33,720 nt of DNA from an uncultured Oscillospiraceae bacterium (GTDB lineage: Bacteria; Bacillota; Clostridia; Oscillospirales; Oscillospiraceae): contig CATABD010000022.1 of the NCBI GenBank assembly GCA_949494735.1, positions 1 to 33,720 of the forward strand. The letters run 5' to 3'. Shown piece after piece: positions 13,080 through 21,402 of the stretch; position 1 is the stretch's first letter, and each line of letters begins with the position of its first letter. The notes under the pieces are model-generated. The model searched no databases. It was given only the letters and a program-made list of their open reading frames with translations, and was not told the DNA's origin. The position numbers and the translations under genes were made by a program.

Positions 13080-14984
13080 ATGGGAAGATATTATGATACG
13101 GACCGGCGGGGCGGATGGATGGCCGCCCGGCTGCCGGACTGGGAGCAGGCCCCCCATGTGTGCGTGCTGGTGCGGGGGCGGGCGGCGCTGCCGCCGGGCA
13201 GGCATATGCTGCGGCTGAGCGCCGGGGGCTATTATTACGCATGGCTTGACGGGAAATGGCTGGGGCAGGGCCCCGCGCCCGCAGGGGAGGGCTGCCGCTA
13301 TTTCCAGGAATACCCCGTGGAAGGGGGGCGGACGGTGACGGTGGCCCTGCTCCTGTGCCGCCGGGCGGAGGAGGACATGGGCTGGTGCGGCGGAGTGGAG
13401 CGGCCCGCCCTCTGGGTGCAGTTTGTCCGGGGGGGCCGGGTGAGCGCCCGGTGCGACGAGGACTGGCGCTACCGGCTGTGCCGGGCGTGGCCGGAAGAAG
13501 GGGGCTTTGACAGCCGCCTGTGGTCCCAGGGCTGGGAGCGGCCCCGGTTCCGGGACCGGGGCTGGGCCAGGATGGTTCCGGAGCGGCGGAGGCATGACAG
13601 GCTGCTCCCCCAGCCCGCCGCCGGCCTGGAGCGGGAGCGGGTGGAGCCTGTCTGCTCCCGCCTGGTTCCCGGCGGCGTGCTGCTGGACTTCGGCCAGGTG
13701 CGGACGGGGACCCTCCACGCCGCAGCCCAAGGCCGGGCGGGGGATTGCCTCACCCTGCGCTTCGGCACGGAGTTGGATGAAACAGGCCGGGCGGCGTCCG
13801 GCCGGGAGGAGCGGTGGATTCTGGGGGAGGGGGAGAGCGTCCTCCTCCAGCGGGGGTGCCGGGCCTTTCGGTATGTGGAGGCGCTGGGGTCGGGGGACGG
13901 CCCGGCGCTCCGGGAGTGCTGGGCGTGGGAGCGGCACTACCCCATGCCCGGGGGGCTTTGCACCCTGTCCTGCCCACGGGACGGGCTGGAGGATATCTTC
14001 GCGCGGGGGAAAGACGCGGTACGCCGCCGGTCGCAGGAGGGCTACCGGGACTGGTCCGGCCGGGGATGGGGGCAGGCCCTGGGGGACGCGGCCGTTACCG
14101 CCCGGGCTCAGGTGTGGCTCACGGGACGCACGGACCTGCTGCGCCAATACATCCGGGAGGTTATGGCCGCGGGGCCGCTGGGGGAGAAAGCGGGGGGCTT
14201 TGCCCTGCTCTTCCCCGCCCTGCCGCTGACCGGGTATGATTTCACGGGGGACCGGGACTTCCTGCGGGAATGCCGGGGCGCGGTGGAGGAGATCGCCGGG
14301 GAGTTCTCCCGGTATCAGAGGCCGGACGGCCTGCTGGAAAACCTGCCCGGCGGCTGGGAAGGGACGGAGGGGGGCTGCCCCGCCGCCGTCAACGCCTGGT
14401 GGTTCGGTTTTTTGAAGATGAAGGAGCGGGGGGAGCGGCTGCTGGGCCTGCCCCAGGATGGGGAGTCCCGGCGGGTGGCGGCGGCCTTCCTGCAAGCCTT
14501 CTGGAGGTGGGACCGCAAGCTGTTTGCCGCGGGCGAGGGGGATGGCCGCTGCACGGCGGAGGCAAACGCCTACCCCGCCTGCTTCGGCCTGACGCCCCAG
14601 GTGGGGGCGGACGCCTACGAGAGGCTGCTGCTGGGGCCGGGGCAGGGGTGGGAGCCGTTTTTGTGGTACTTCGCCCTTCGCGGGCTGGGGCGGCTGGGAA
14701 AGCGCCGCGCCCTGTACCGCCTGCTCGCACGGGAGGGCTGGGGCGGCCCGCGCTGGGCGGATCCCGGCGGGGCGGTGGCGCTGGTCATCGAGGAGCTGGC
14801 GGGGCTGCGGCCCGGCCCGGACATGCCCATGGGGGTGCGTTTCCGGCCCCGCCTGCCGGCGGAGCTGGAGGACTTCGCCCTCCAGGCCCCCATCGGGGGG
14901 CAGCTGGCCCGGGTGGAGCAGCGGGAGTGGCGGGCCGCCCTGGCGGTCCGGCCCATGACCGGGCGGAGGGATTGCCGCCGGTGA
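13080..14984 (+). CDS. GH78-like (alpha-L-rhamnosidase family) protein with degenerate active-site motif
   Basis: A 634-residue protein without signal peptide, cotranscribed with the GH88 gene (nine-base gap, AAAGGAG before the ATG). The N-terminal 270 residues look like the beta-rich domains of bacterial alpha-L-rhamnosidases, including LLDFGQVRTGTLHA, comparable to the VDFGQN-type motif. The rest resembles the alpha/alpha barrel. Where family members have DCPxREQALYxxD or DCPQRDERLGWTGD, this protein reads YRDWSGRGWGQALGDAA: the Arg, the Gln-Ala-Leu and the final Asp are recognisable, but the Cys-Pro and the catalytic Glu are not. It may be an inactive or altered-specificity relative. It is very rich in Arg and Gly and its GC content is among the highest in the window. 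Family assignment is moderate. Confidence 0.75.
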   Translation: MGRYYDTDRRGGWMAARLPDWEQAPHVCVLVRGRAALPPGRHMLRLSAGGYYYAWLDGKWLGQGPAPAGEGCRYFQEYPVEGGRTVTVALLLCRRAEEDMGWCGGVERPALWVQFVRGGRVSARCDEDWRYRLCRAWPEEGGFDSRLWSQGWERPRFRDRGWARMVPERRRHDRLLPQPAAGLERERVEPVCSRLVPGGVLLDFGQVRTGTLHAAAQGRAGDCLTLRFGTELDETGRAASGREERWILGEGESVLLQRGCRAFRYVEALGSGDGPALRECWAWERHYPMPGGLCTLSCPRDGLEDIFARGKDAVRRRSQEGYRDWSGRGWGQALGDAAVTARAQVWLTGRTDLLRQYIREVMAAGPLGEKAGGFALLFPALPLTGYDFTGDRDFLRECRGAVEEIAGEFSRYQRPDGLLENLPGGWEGTEGGCPAAVNAWWFGFLKMKERGERLLGLPQDGESRRVAAAFLQAFWRWDRKLFAAGEGDGRCTAEANAYPACFGLTPQVGADAYERLLLGPGQGWEPFLWYFALRGLGRLGKRRALYRLLAREGWGGPRWADPGGAVALVIEELAGLRPGPDMPMGVRFRPRLPAELEDFALQAPIGGQLARVEQREWRAALAVRPMTGRRDCRR

Positions 14985-15004
14985 TGGCAAACACCCACGG
15001 CGGG

Positions 15005-15038
15005 AAAGGCCGGCGCCGGGTTCGGCGCCGGCCTTTTT
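15005..15038 (+). terminator. Intrinsic terminator of the GH88/GH78-like operon
   Basis: Perfect 14-bp stem AAAGGCCGGCGCCG (15005-15018) / CGGCGCCGGCCTTT (15023-15036), GGTT loop, ending in TTTTT. Confidence 0.93.
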
Positions 15039-15158
15039 GCGCGTCCGGACGGTTTTGCGGCAACCAAACGGGGCCGTCCGGGGTATATAAAAAGAGAGGG
15101 GCTGGAAAAATTTAAAGGAATCTAAAGATTGAAACCCGGAATTGTTACAGGATTGTTG

Positions 15159-15187
15159 TTGTTTTTCCAGCCCGTTCCCGTTATACT
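15159..15187 (+). promoter_or_regulatory. Sigma-A-type promoter for the MacAB-like operon
   Basis: TTGTTT (15159-15164), 17-base spacer, TATACT (15182-15187). The leader (about 15194-15256) holds a small hairpin CGTCCC-GCCCGT-GGGACG (15204-15221) before the RBS. The region around 15100-15160 is unusually A/T-rich for this window. Confidence 0.75.
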
Positions 15188-15256
15188 GGGAACTGCGAAC
15201 AAGCGTCCCGCCCGTGGGACGTCCGTTTTCAGCCCGACGACAGGAGGAACGATAGT

Positions 15257-16996
15257 ATGCCCGATCTCAAGATACCAGAGGCCCCGGCCCAGGACCAGGA
15301 AGAGCTGGAGCAGCCGCTTTCCGCCCCCGAGGCGGCGGAAGCCCCCGCCCCGGGGCAGGCCCCGCCGCAGGATCCCTGGGAGGCCCCAAGCCCCAAAAAG
15401 AAGGTGCGCACCGCGGCGGAAAAGAAAAAGCTGGTCAAGCGCATCATCGCCGTTGTGACGGCGGCGGCGCTGCTGGGCGGAATCATATTCGGTATGTGGC
15501 TCCTGGTGTTCCGCAAGGACGATTCCCTGGGGGACATCTACGCCGAACCGGCCTACATAGGCTCTATCCAGAGCACCGTGGAGGGCAGCGGCAACGCCAC
15601 CGCCAAGGAGACGGCCACCGTCACCATCCCCGCCAACGGCACCGTGGAACAGGTGCTGGTGGCCATGGGGGACGTGGTGAGCGCGGGCCAGCCCCTGTTT
15701 TCCGTGTACAGCCAGGCGGCCCAGGAGGCGCTGGCCACCGCCCAGCAGCAGATGGACTCGCTCAACACCAAGCTGGCCAACCTCACCCTGACCGCCCCCT
15801 TCGCGGGCAAGCTGATGGACGTGGCCGAGTTCCAGCCCGGCGACAACGTGGGGGAGGGCGCGGAGGTGGCCACCCTGGTGAACGACACCAGGCTGAAGCT
15901 GTCCCTCTATTTCAGCTATGCCTATGAGGACGAGATCTGGACGGGGAAGACCGCCCAGGTGTCCGTCCCCGCGGTGATGTACGCCGGGGAAGGCGTGGTG
16001 GAGGAGGTCAATAAGGTGAGCTTCATCACCCCCGAGGGGGGCGTCTATTTCGAGGCGGTCATCACCTTTGAAAACCCCGGCACCCTCACCGCCGGCATGG
16101 ATGTCACCGCCTCGCTCACCGACGGGGACGGGCTGCCCATCTTCCCCTATGAGCAGGGTAAGACGGAGTACAGCGAGAGCCGGAAGCTGACCACCAAGGC
16201 GGGCGGGCCGCTGGTGAGCAGCAATTTGCATAACCACGCCCGTGTGTCCGCCGGGCAGGCCCTGCTCACCATGGGCTCGGAGAGCCTGGACGAGCAGCTC
16301 ACCGCCGCCCGGGAGCGGCTGAACGAGGCCCAGGCGGCCGTGGACGCCCTCAACGCCACCGCCCCCATCGACGGCACCATTATCTCCTGCACCATCGCCG
16401 AGGGCGGCGAGGTAAAGGCGGGGGACGCGGTGGTCACCATCCAGAACACCACCGTCATGACGGTGACTATCCAGGTGGACGACCGAAACATCGGCTTTAT
16501 CAAGCTGGGGGACATGATTACCCTGTCCGACTACAACGGAGGCTCTTTTGTGGGCACCGTCACCAACGTGGCCATGCAGGGCGAGGTGGGCCAGGGAATG
16601 TCCACCTACCCCGTCACCCTGGAGGTGGACAACTACGACGGCAGCCTGTATGCGGGCGCGTGGCTGGACTACTCCATGGTCACCAGCCAGTCGGACAACT
16701 GCATTCTGGTGCAGACCATCGCGGTGAAGTCGGTGCTGGACGCGGAGGGGAACAAGCAGACCGTGGTATTCGTCCAGCGGGCGGAACGCCCCGACAACGC
16801 TATTGAGCTGGACGCCTCCGTTGTGGGCGTGCCCACCCCCGAGGAGGGCTACTGGCCTGTGCTGGTGGAGACCGGATTGAGCGACGCCAAACAGGTGGAG
16901 ATCAAGTCCGGCATTGAAGATGGCGACATGGTGTTCATCAGCTACACCGACCCGAACCAGCAGGGCGGCATGGGCGGCGGAATGATGATCGGATGA
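15257..16996 (+). CDS. Periplasmic-adaptor-like (HlyD/MacA family) efflux subunit
   Basis: A 579-residue membrane-anchored adaptor. Residues 1-58 are an acidic, Pro/Ala-rich cytoplasmic tail ending in KKK; one transmembrane helix spans about 62-85; the rest is outside. Two barrel-sandwich (lipoyl-like) units occur in tandem: the first has IPANGTVEQVLVAMGDVVSAG and LTAPFAGKLMDVAEFQPGD, the second NHARVSAGQALLTMGSE and ATAPIDGTIISCTIAEGGEVKAGD, each with only a short helical hairpin between halves. The C-terminal residues are Gly/Met-rich. RBS AGGAGG precedes the start by nine bases. It is the first gene of an operon with a MacB-type ATPase and permease, whose usual role is export of peptides, antibiotics or envelope molecules. 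The cargo is unknown. Confidence 0.88.
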   Translation: MPDLKIPEAPAQDQEELEQPLSAPEAAEAPAPGQAPPQDPWEAPSPKKKVRTAAEKKKLVKRIIAVVTAAALLGGIIFGMWLLVFRKDDSLGDIYAEPAYIGSIQSTVEGSGNATAKETATVTIPANGTVEQVLVAMGDVVSAGQPLFSVYSQAAQEALATAQQQMDSLNTKLANLTLTAPFAGKLMDVAEFQPGDNVGEGAEVATLVNDTRLKLSLYFSYAYEDEIWTGKTAQVSVPAVMYAGEGVVEEVNKVSFITPEGGVYFEAVITFENPGTLTAGMDVTASLTDGDGLPIFPYEQGKTEYSESRKLTTKAGGPLVSSNLHNHARVSAGQALLTMGSESLDEQLTAARERLNEAQAAVDALNATAPIDGTIISCTIAEGGEVKAGDAVVTIQNTTVMTVTIQVDDRNIGFIKLGDMITLSDYNGGSFVGTVTNVAMQGEVGQGMSTYPVTLEVDNYDGSLYAGAWLDYSMVTSQSDNCILVQTIAVKSVLDAEGNKQTVVFVQRAERPDNAIELDASVVGVPTPEEGYWPVLVETGLSDAKQVEIKSGIEDGDMVFISYTDPNQQGGMGGGMMIG

Positions 16997-17005
16997 GGTG
17001 GCGCC

Positions 17006-17701
17006 ATGCTCATCGACATTAAGGATCTCTATAAGATTTATAACGAGGGGCAGGAGAGCGAGGTGCGGGCGCTGGACGGCGTGTCCCTCCAGATCAACCG
17101 TGGGGAGTTCGTGGCCATTGTGGGGGCGTCCGGCTCAGGCAAGTCCACCATGATGAACGTGCTGGGCTGCCTGGATGTGCCCACCCGGGGGGAGTATATC
17201 CTCAACGGCACCCAGGTCACCTCCCTCAAGGACCGGGAGCTGGCCCGCATCCGCAACCGGGAGATCGGCTTCATCTTCCAGGGCTATAACCTGCTCCAGG
17301 ACCTGGACGCGCTGGACAACGTGATTCTGCCCCTGATCTACCGGGGCACGTCCATCTTCGAGCGGGAGGAGCTGGCTATGGACGCCCTGGCCCGGGTGGG
17401 GATGGATGGCCGGGCCCATCACCGTCCCAGCCAGATGTCCGGCGGCCAGCAGCAGCGGGTGGCCATTGCCCGGGCCATCGCCACCCATCCCCCCATCATC
17501 ATGGCGGACGAGCCCACCGGCGCGCTGGACTCCAAGACGGGGCGGCACGTGCTAGGCATACTCCAGCAGCTCTACCGGGAGGGCACCACCATCCTGCTCA
17601 TCACCCACGACGACGGCATCGCCGCCACCGCCCCCCGGGTGGTGCGGCTGTCCGACGGCAAGATCATATCCGACAAGCACCAGGAGGTGGACTGGCTGTG
17701 A
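17006..17701 (+). CDS. ABC transporter ATP-binding protein (MacB/LolD type)
   Basis: A 231-residue nucleotide-binding subunit. Walker A is GASGSGKST (about residues 40-48), the Q-loop is FIFQGYNLL, the signature is MSGGQQQR (Met in place of the usual Leu), Walker B is [12 protein letters not shown] and the switch His is in LLITHDD. This sequence type pairs with FtsX/MacB permeases and acts as a mechanotransmission engine rather than a classical pore. It starts nine bases after the adaptor stop and its stop overlaps the permease start (GTGA). Function within the operon is well supported; substrate is not. Confidence 0.94.
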   Translation: MLIDIKDLYKIYNEGQESEVRALDGVSLQINRGEFVAIVGASGSGKSTMMNVLGCLDVPTRGEYILNGTQVTSLKDRELARIRNREIGFIFQGYNLLQDLDALDNVILPLIYRGTSIFEREELAMDALARVGMDGRAHHRPSQMSGGQQQRVAIARAIATHPPIIMADEPTGALDSKTGRHVLGILQQLYREGTTILLITHDDGIAATAPRVVRLSDGKIISDKHQEVDWL

Positions 17702-18927
17702 ACCTGATGCAGGCGTTCAAGATGGCCTTCAAGTCCATCGCGTCCAAGAAAATGCGCTCCTTCCTCACTATGCTGGGCATTATCATCGGCGTGGCCTCGG
17801 TGGTCATCATGGTGTCGGTGGTCCAGGGACAGAACAAGAAGAACATGGAGTACTGGGAGGCCATGGGCGACAACAAGATTGAAGTCCAGGCCTACATGTG
17901 GTACGAGACTTCCGGCAGCGTGGCCGACCTGCTGTACGAGTACTGTATGTCGATGCCCGACCTGGTGCTGGGAGTCACCCCCCAGATGCAGGTGTGGGAC
18001 TCCATGAAGATCAGGTACGACGCCAAGATGTTCGACACCCAAAATTACGACGATTACGAAAAGCGCCTCCAGGTGGTGCTGGGCTCCGACCAGTATGGAG
18101 TCTGCAACAACTACACCCTGGGGGGCGGCCGGGAACTGTCCTTCCTGGACATCGAGAAGACCAACCGGGTATGTGTGCTGGGGGCCGGGGCAAAAAAGCA
18201 GCTCTTCGACTTTGTAGACCCGGTGGGGGAGACCATTTTTATCAACGACGCCCCTTTCCTGGTGGTGGGCTGGTATGAATCCTTCGGGCTGGACGGCTAC
18301 AGCGGCAGCAGCATGGACAACGTCATCCTGCTGCCCTACACCTTCAACCGTTCCCTGAATAATAACCAGCAGATGGACCAGTACATCGTCAAGGGTAAGG
18401 ATGCCAAGTCCACCCAGCTTGCCGTCATCAAGCTGCGCACCTTTCTCCAGGGGTTTATCATCGACGGAGAGAACGGTTGGTCCAACGTGTACAGCAGCGA
18501 CACCTGGACCAGCGAGATGGAGCAGGCCAATCTGATGCAGTCGCTGGTGCTGGGGGCCATCGCGGGCATCTCCCTGCTGGTGGGCGGCATTGGCATCATG
18601 AACATCATGCTGGTCACCGTCACCGAGCGCACCCGGGAGATCGGCATCCGCAAGGCCATTGGCGCGGAGCGCCGGAGCATCATCGTCCAATTCCTTATTG
18701 AGGCGGCGGTGATCTGTGGCATCGGGGGGCTTATCGGCATCGGCCTGGGCTGCATGGGCTCGCTCATCGCGGGGAAATTCCTGCTCCAGGGCATGATTTT
18801 GTGGCCCAGCTCCATGATTACCATCGGGGCGTTCACCTTCTCGGTGGTGCTGGGGGTGCTGTTTGGGCTGTACCCCGCTATCAAGGCGTCCAGCCTCCAG
18901 CCGGTGGATGCCCTGCGGGCGGAATAA
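17698..18927 (+). CDS. FtsX/MacB-family ABC transporter permease
   Basis: A 409-residue membrane protein with the MacB layout: one N-terminal helix (about residues 19-41), a large extracytoplasmic MacB-type domain (about 42-275), then three C-terminal helices. The conserved stretch GGIGIMNIMLVTVTERTREI followed by GIRKAIGAERRSI is the FtsX-domain coupling region, and the C terminus LYPAIKASSLQPVDALRAE is the classic MacB ending. Translation begins at GTG 17698, overlapping the ATPase stop by four bases. Partner of the upstream adaptor and ATPase. The stop lies within the region of the next gene's RBS, so all four genes are coupled. Confidence 0.94.
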   Translation: MNLMQAFKMAFKSIASKKMRSFLTMLGIIIGVASVVIMVSVVQGQNKKNMEYWEAMGDNKIEVQAYMWYETSGSVADLLYEYCMSMPDLVLGVTPQMQVWDSMKIRYDAKMFDTQNYDDYEKRLQVVLGSDQYGVCNNYTLGGGRELSFLDIEKTNRVCVLGAGAKKQLFDFVDPVGETIFINDAPFLVVGWYESFGLDGYSGSSMDNVILLPYTFNRSLNNNQQMDQYIVKGKDAKSTQLAVIKLRTFLQGFIIDGENGWSNVYSSDTWTSEMEQANLMQSLVLGAIAGISLLVGGIGIMNIMLVTVTERTREIGIRKAIGAERRSIIVQFLIEAAVICGIGGLIGIGLGCMGSLIAGKFLLQGMILWPSSMITIGAFTFSVVLGVLFGLYPAIKASSLQPVDALRAE

Positions 18928-18941
18928 GGAGGAACGACATT

Positions 18942-21350
18942 ATGAGACTGACCAGACAAAAACGTGCGCTGTCCCTGCTGTTGGCTTTGGCGGCGCTGCT
19001 TTCGCTGATGGTGCTGCCCGGCAACGCCGTCCGCTTCCTGGACGTGGAGGATTCCCGGATGTCCCTGGCGGCGGATACCCTGTCCGCCCTGGGGGTGGTG
19101 GGGGGAACGGGGGACGGGAAGTTCTCCCCCGAGGGGCACCTCACCCGGGCGCAGCTTTGCAAGATGGCGGTGGAGCTGCTGGGCATGGGGGAGCAGGCCC
19201 AGGCCCAGGCGTACCGCACCATTTTCGCTGATATGGGCAAAAACCACTGGGCCAGGGGCTATGTAAACGTGGCCGCCACCACCGAGGTGCCCAAGGAATC
19301 CGGCGTGCGGCTGATGCTGGGGCTGGGCAATGGCAAGTTCGGCCCCGACCAGACCGTCACCTACCAGGAAGCGGCCACCCTGGCCCTGCGCATCCTGGAG
19401 TACGGGGCGGAGGCCAACCGGGCCTGGCCCCACAGCGCGGTGGAGACCGCCGCCCTGCTGGGGCTGGACCGCGGCCTGACGGTGGATCAACCCTCCGACC
19501 CCATCACCCGGGGGCAGGCCGCGCTGCTGTTTTACAATATGCTGACCATCCCCGCCAAGGGGAAGGAGGAGCCCTGTGCCAAGGAGCTGGGCGAGCTGAA
19601 GGAGGGCGCGATCCTGCTCACCGCCGACGCCTCCATGAACGGCCAGGAAGGCTGGGCGGTGGTGGCGGAAGGGGAGAACACCCGCACCTACCCGTGCGCC
19701 GGGCCGGTGGACCAGGCCCTGATGGGCAAGCGTGGGTGGGCCCTGCTGGACAAGGAAGGGCAGTTTGTCACCCTGCTGCCCGACGAGTCCTCGTCCATCA
19801 CCGCGCCGGTGGAGCGCAAGCAGGCCTATTACCTTTACCTGAAGGATCAGGGGCGCTATACCCTGTCGGCGGATACCATGGTGTACACCGGCTCGGCCTC
19901 CGACGCGGGGGTGACCACCTATAAGGAGTACATGGCCAACCTGCGGGCCGGGGATCTGGTGACCCTCTATCTGGATGAGGAGGGCAAGGTGGCGGGCCTG
20001 TACCGGGCGGAGGCGTCTATCGAGACCGGCTTTGTCATCGTGAACAGCAAGACGGCCAACTACGGCACCTTCCGCTCCATCACCAACGGGGAGCAGGGCT
20101 ACGCCATACGCAAAAACGGGGCGTCTGTCCAGCTCAGCTCCATCAAGCGGTATGACGTGGCCACCTATGACCCGATCAACAAGGTGCTGGAGGTGTGCGA
20201 CGTCCGGCTGTCCTGCGTGTATGAGAACGCCTCCCCCTCCCCCGGTTCCCCCAGCCGGATCACCGCGGCGGGCGGCAACCAGTTCGAGGTGATGGCGGAC
20301 GCCATCGGCTCCTTCTCCGGGCGTAAAATCGGCGACAAGCTCACCCTGATGTTCACGGCCAGCGGCAAGGTGGCCGGGGTGCTGCCCAAGGAGGCGGACA
20401 ATGTGGCCTCCCTGGCCCTGGGTGTGCTGGCGGCGGATGAGGAGGAGCAGGAATTCCAGGTGCTGGGCTGCAAGCTCACCCTGTCCGGCGGCGAGCTGGA
20501 AAAGGGGAAGGGACAGCCTGGGGATATTCTCAACGCGCACTCCGACGAACGGGGAAAGCTGCTGCTGACCACGGCGGGGACCTGGACCAACAGCCGGCTG
20601 AACGCGGCGGATCTGAAGCTGGACAACATGCGGGTGAGCCCCGGCGTGCAGATCTATGAGCACACCATGACCGGGCTGGTGCTGCGGACCCTGTCCGAGG
20701 TGCCCGCCACCGTGGTGGCCACCCAGTACCATAAGGACAGCTCGGGGCTGGTGGACCTCATCATCGTGGACGGCTATTCGGGCGACGGGTATCGGTATGG
20801 CCGGATCGACTCCCTCACCGGCTATCAGCTGGTGAGGGCTGGAGTGAGCCGGTGGTACCTCCAGACGGTGCAAAACAACCTGGTGCTCACCAGAAAAGAT
20901 GGCACGGCGAATTACGCTATACCGACAGGGAACCTTTACGCCAGCGGCTACGGCGCCGTGCTGACGTATAACGGCAATTTTTCCGGCGTCACCTACCTGG
21001 AGGCCATCGAAAACGTGAACTCCTCCGACTTTTTCACCCAGGACGGCACGATGTATGTCCGCACCCAGAAGGGCGTGTTCCCAGTGGACGATGACGTACA
21101 GTGCTTCAATGGGGCGGCTTTCGAGGGCCAGCCCTCCGACCCGCCTGATTGGGTGAAGAAGATGCTGGCCAACGGCGGGGTTTGGAACTCTGTAAACCCG
21201 CCGGTCCCGGAAGCAGAGGGCACCTGGTTCCCCACCGATGCGAAGGCCTCCGTATTCGACAGCCTGGGCGAGTGCCGCAGCTTTTCCGACACCTTGACCG
21301 TCTATATCGACGGCAGGGGCAAGCGGGTGCGGGTGGTGGAGGCCAAGTGA
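18942..21350 (+). CDS. Exported S-layer-homology (SLH) domain protein
   Basis: An 802-residue secreted protein. Residues 1-29 form a signal peptide (basic start, hydrophobic core, cleavage near PGNA-V). Three SLH-type repeats follow at about 31-75 (GGTGDGKFSPEGHLTRAQLCKM), 91-145 (GLGNGKFGPDQTVTYQEAATL) and 150-205 (DPITRGQAALLFYNML), expected to bind secondary cell wall polymer. The other ~600 residues are beta-rich, have no recognised enzyme motif and look like repeated small beta domains. The start at 18942 has AAGGAGG eight bases before it, 14 bases after the permease stop. Genetic coupling to a MacAB-like exporter suggests a joint role at the cell surface, but the SLH protein has its own Sec signal and need not be the cargo. 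Confidence 0.9.
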   Translation: MRLTRQKRALSLLLALAALLSLMVLPGNAVRFLDVEDSRMSLAADTLSALGVVGGTGDGKFSPEGHLTRAQLCKMAVELLGMGEQAQAQAYRTIFADMGKNHWARGYVNVAATTEVPKESGVRLMLGLGNGKFGPDQTVTYQEAATLALRILEYGAEANRAWPHSAVETAALLGLDRGLTVDQPSDPITRGQAALLFYNMLTIPAKGKEEPCAKELGELKEGAILLTADASMNGQEGWAVVAEGENTRTYPCAGPVDQALMGKRGWALLDKEGQFVTLLPDESSSITAPVERKQAYYLYLKDQGRYTLSADTMVYTGSASDAGVTTYKEYMANLRAGDLVTLYLDEEGKVAGLYRAEASIETGFVIVNSKTANYGTFRSITNGEQGYAIRKNGASVQLSSIKRYDVATYDPINKVLEVCDVRLSCVYENASPSPGSPSRITAAGGNQFEVMADAIGSFSGRKIGDKLTLMFTASGKVAGVLPKEADNVASLALGVLAADEEEQEFQVLGCKLTLSGGELEKGKGQPGDILNAHSDERGKLLLTTAGTWTNSRLNAADLKLDNMRVSPGVQIYEHTMTGLVLRTLSEVPATVVATQYHKDSSGLVDLIIVDGYSGDGYRYGRIDSLTGYQLVRAGVSRWYLQTVQNNLVLTRKDGTANYAIPTGNLYASGYGAVLTYNGNFSGVTYLEAIENVNSSDFFTQDGTMYVRTQKGVFPVDDDVQCFNGAAFEGQPSDPPDWVKKMLANGGVWNSVNPPVPEAEGTWFPTDAKASVFDSLGECRSFSDTLTVYIDGRGKRVRVVEAK

Positions 21351-21402
21351 CCGGCCTCCGCCCCCCAAAGCAGGCCGCTTATTCAGAAAGGAAGGGATAC
21401 CC

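Noticed and set aside
21351-21402. SAM riboswitch or T-box before metY
   Set aside because: The gap is only 52 bases with no conserved elements or terminator.
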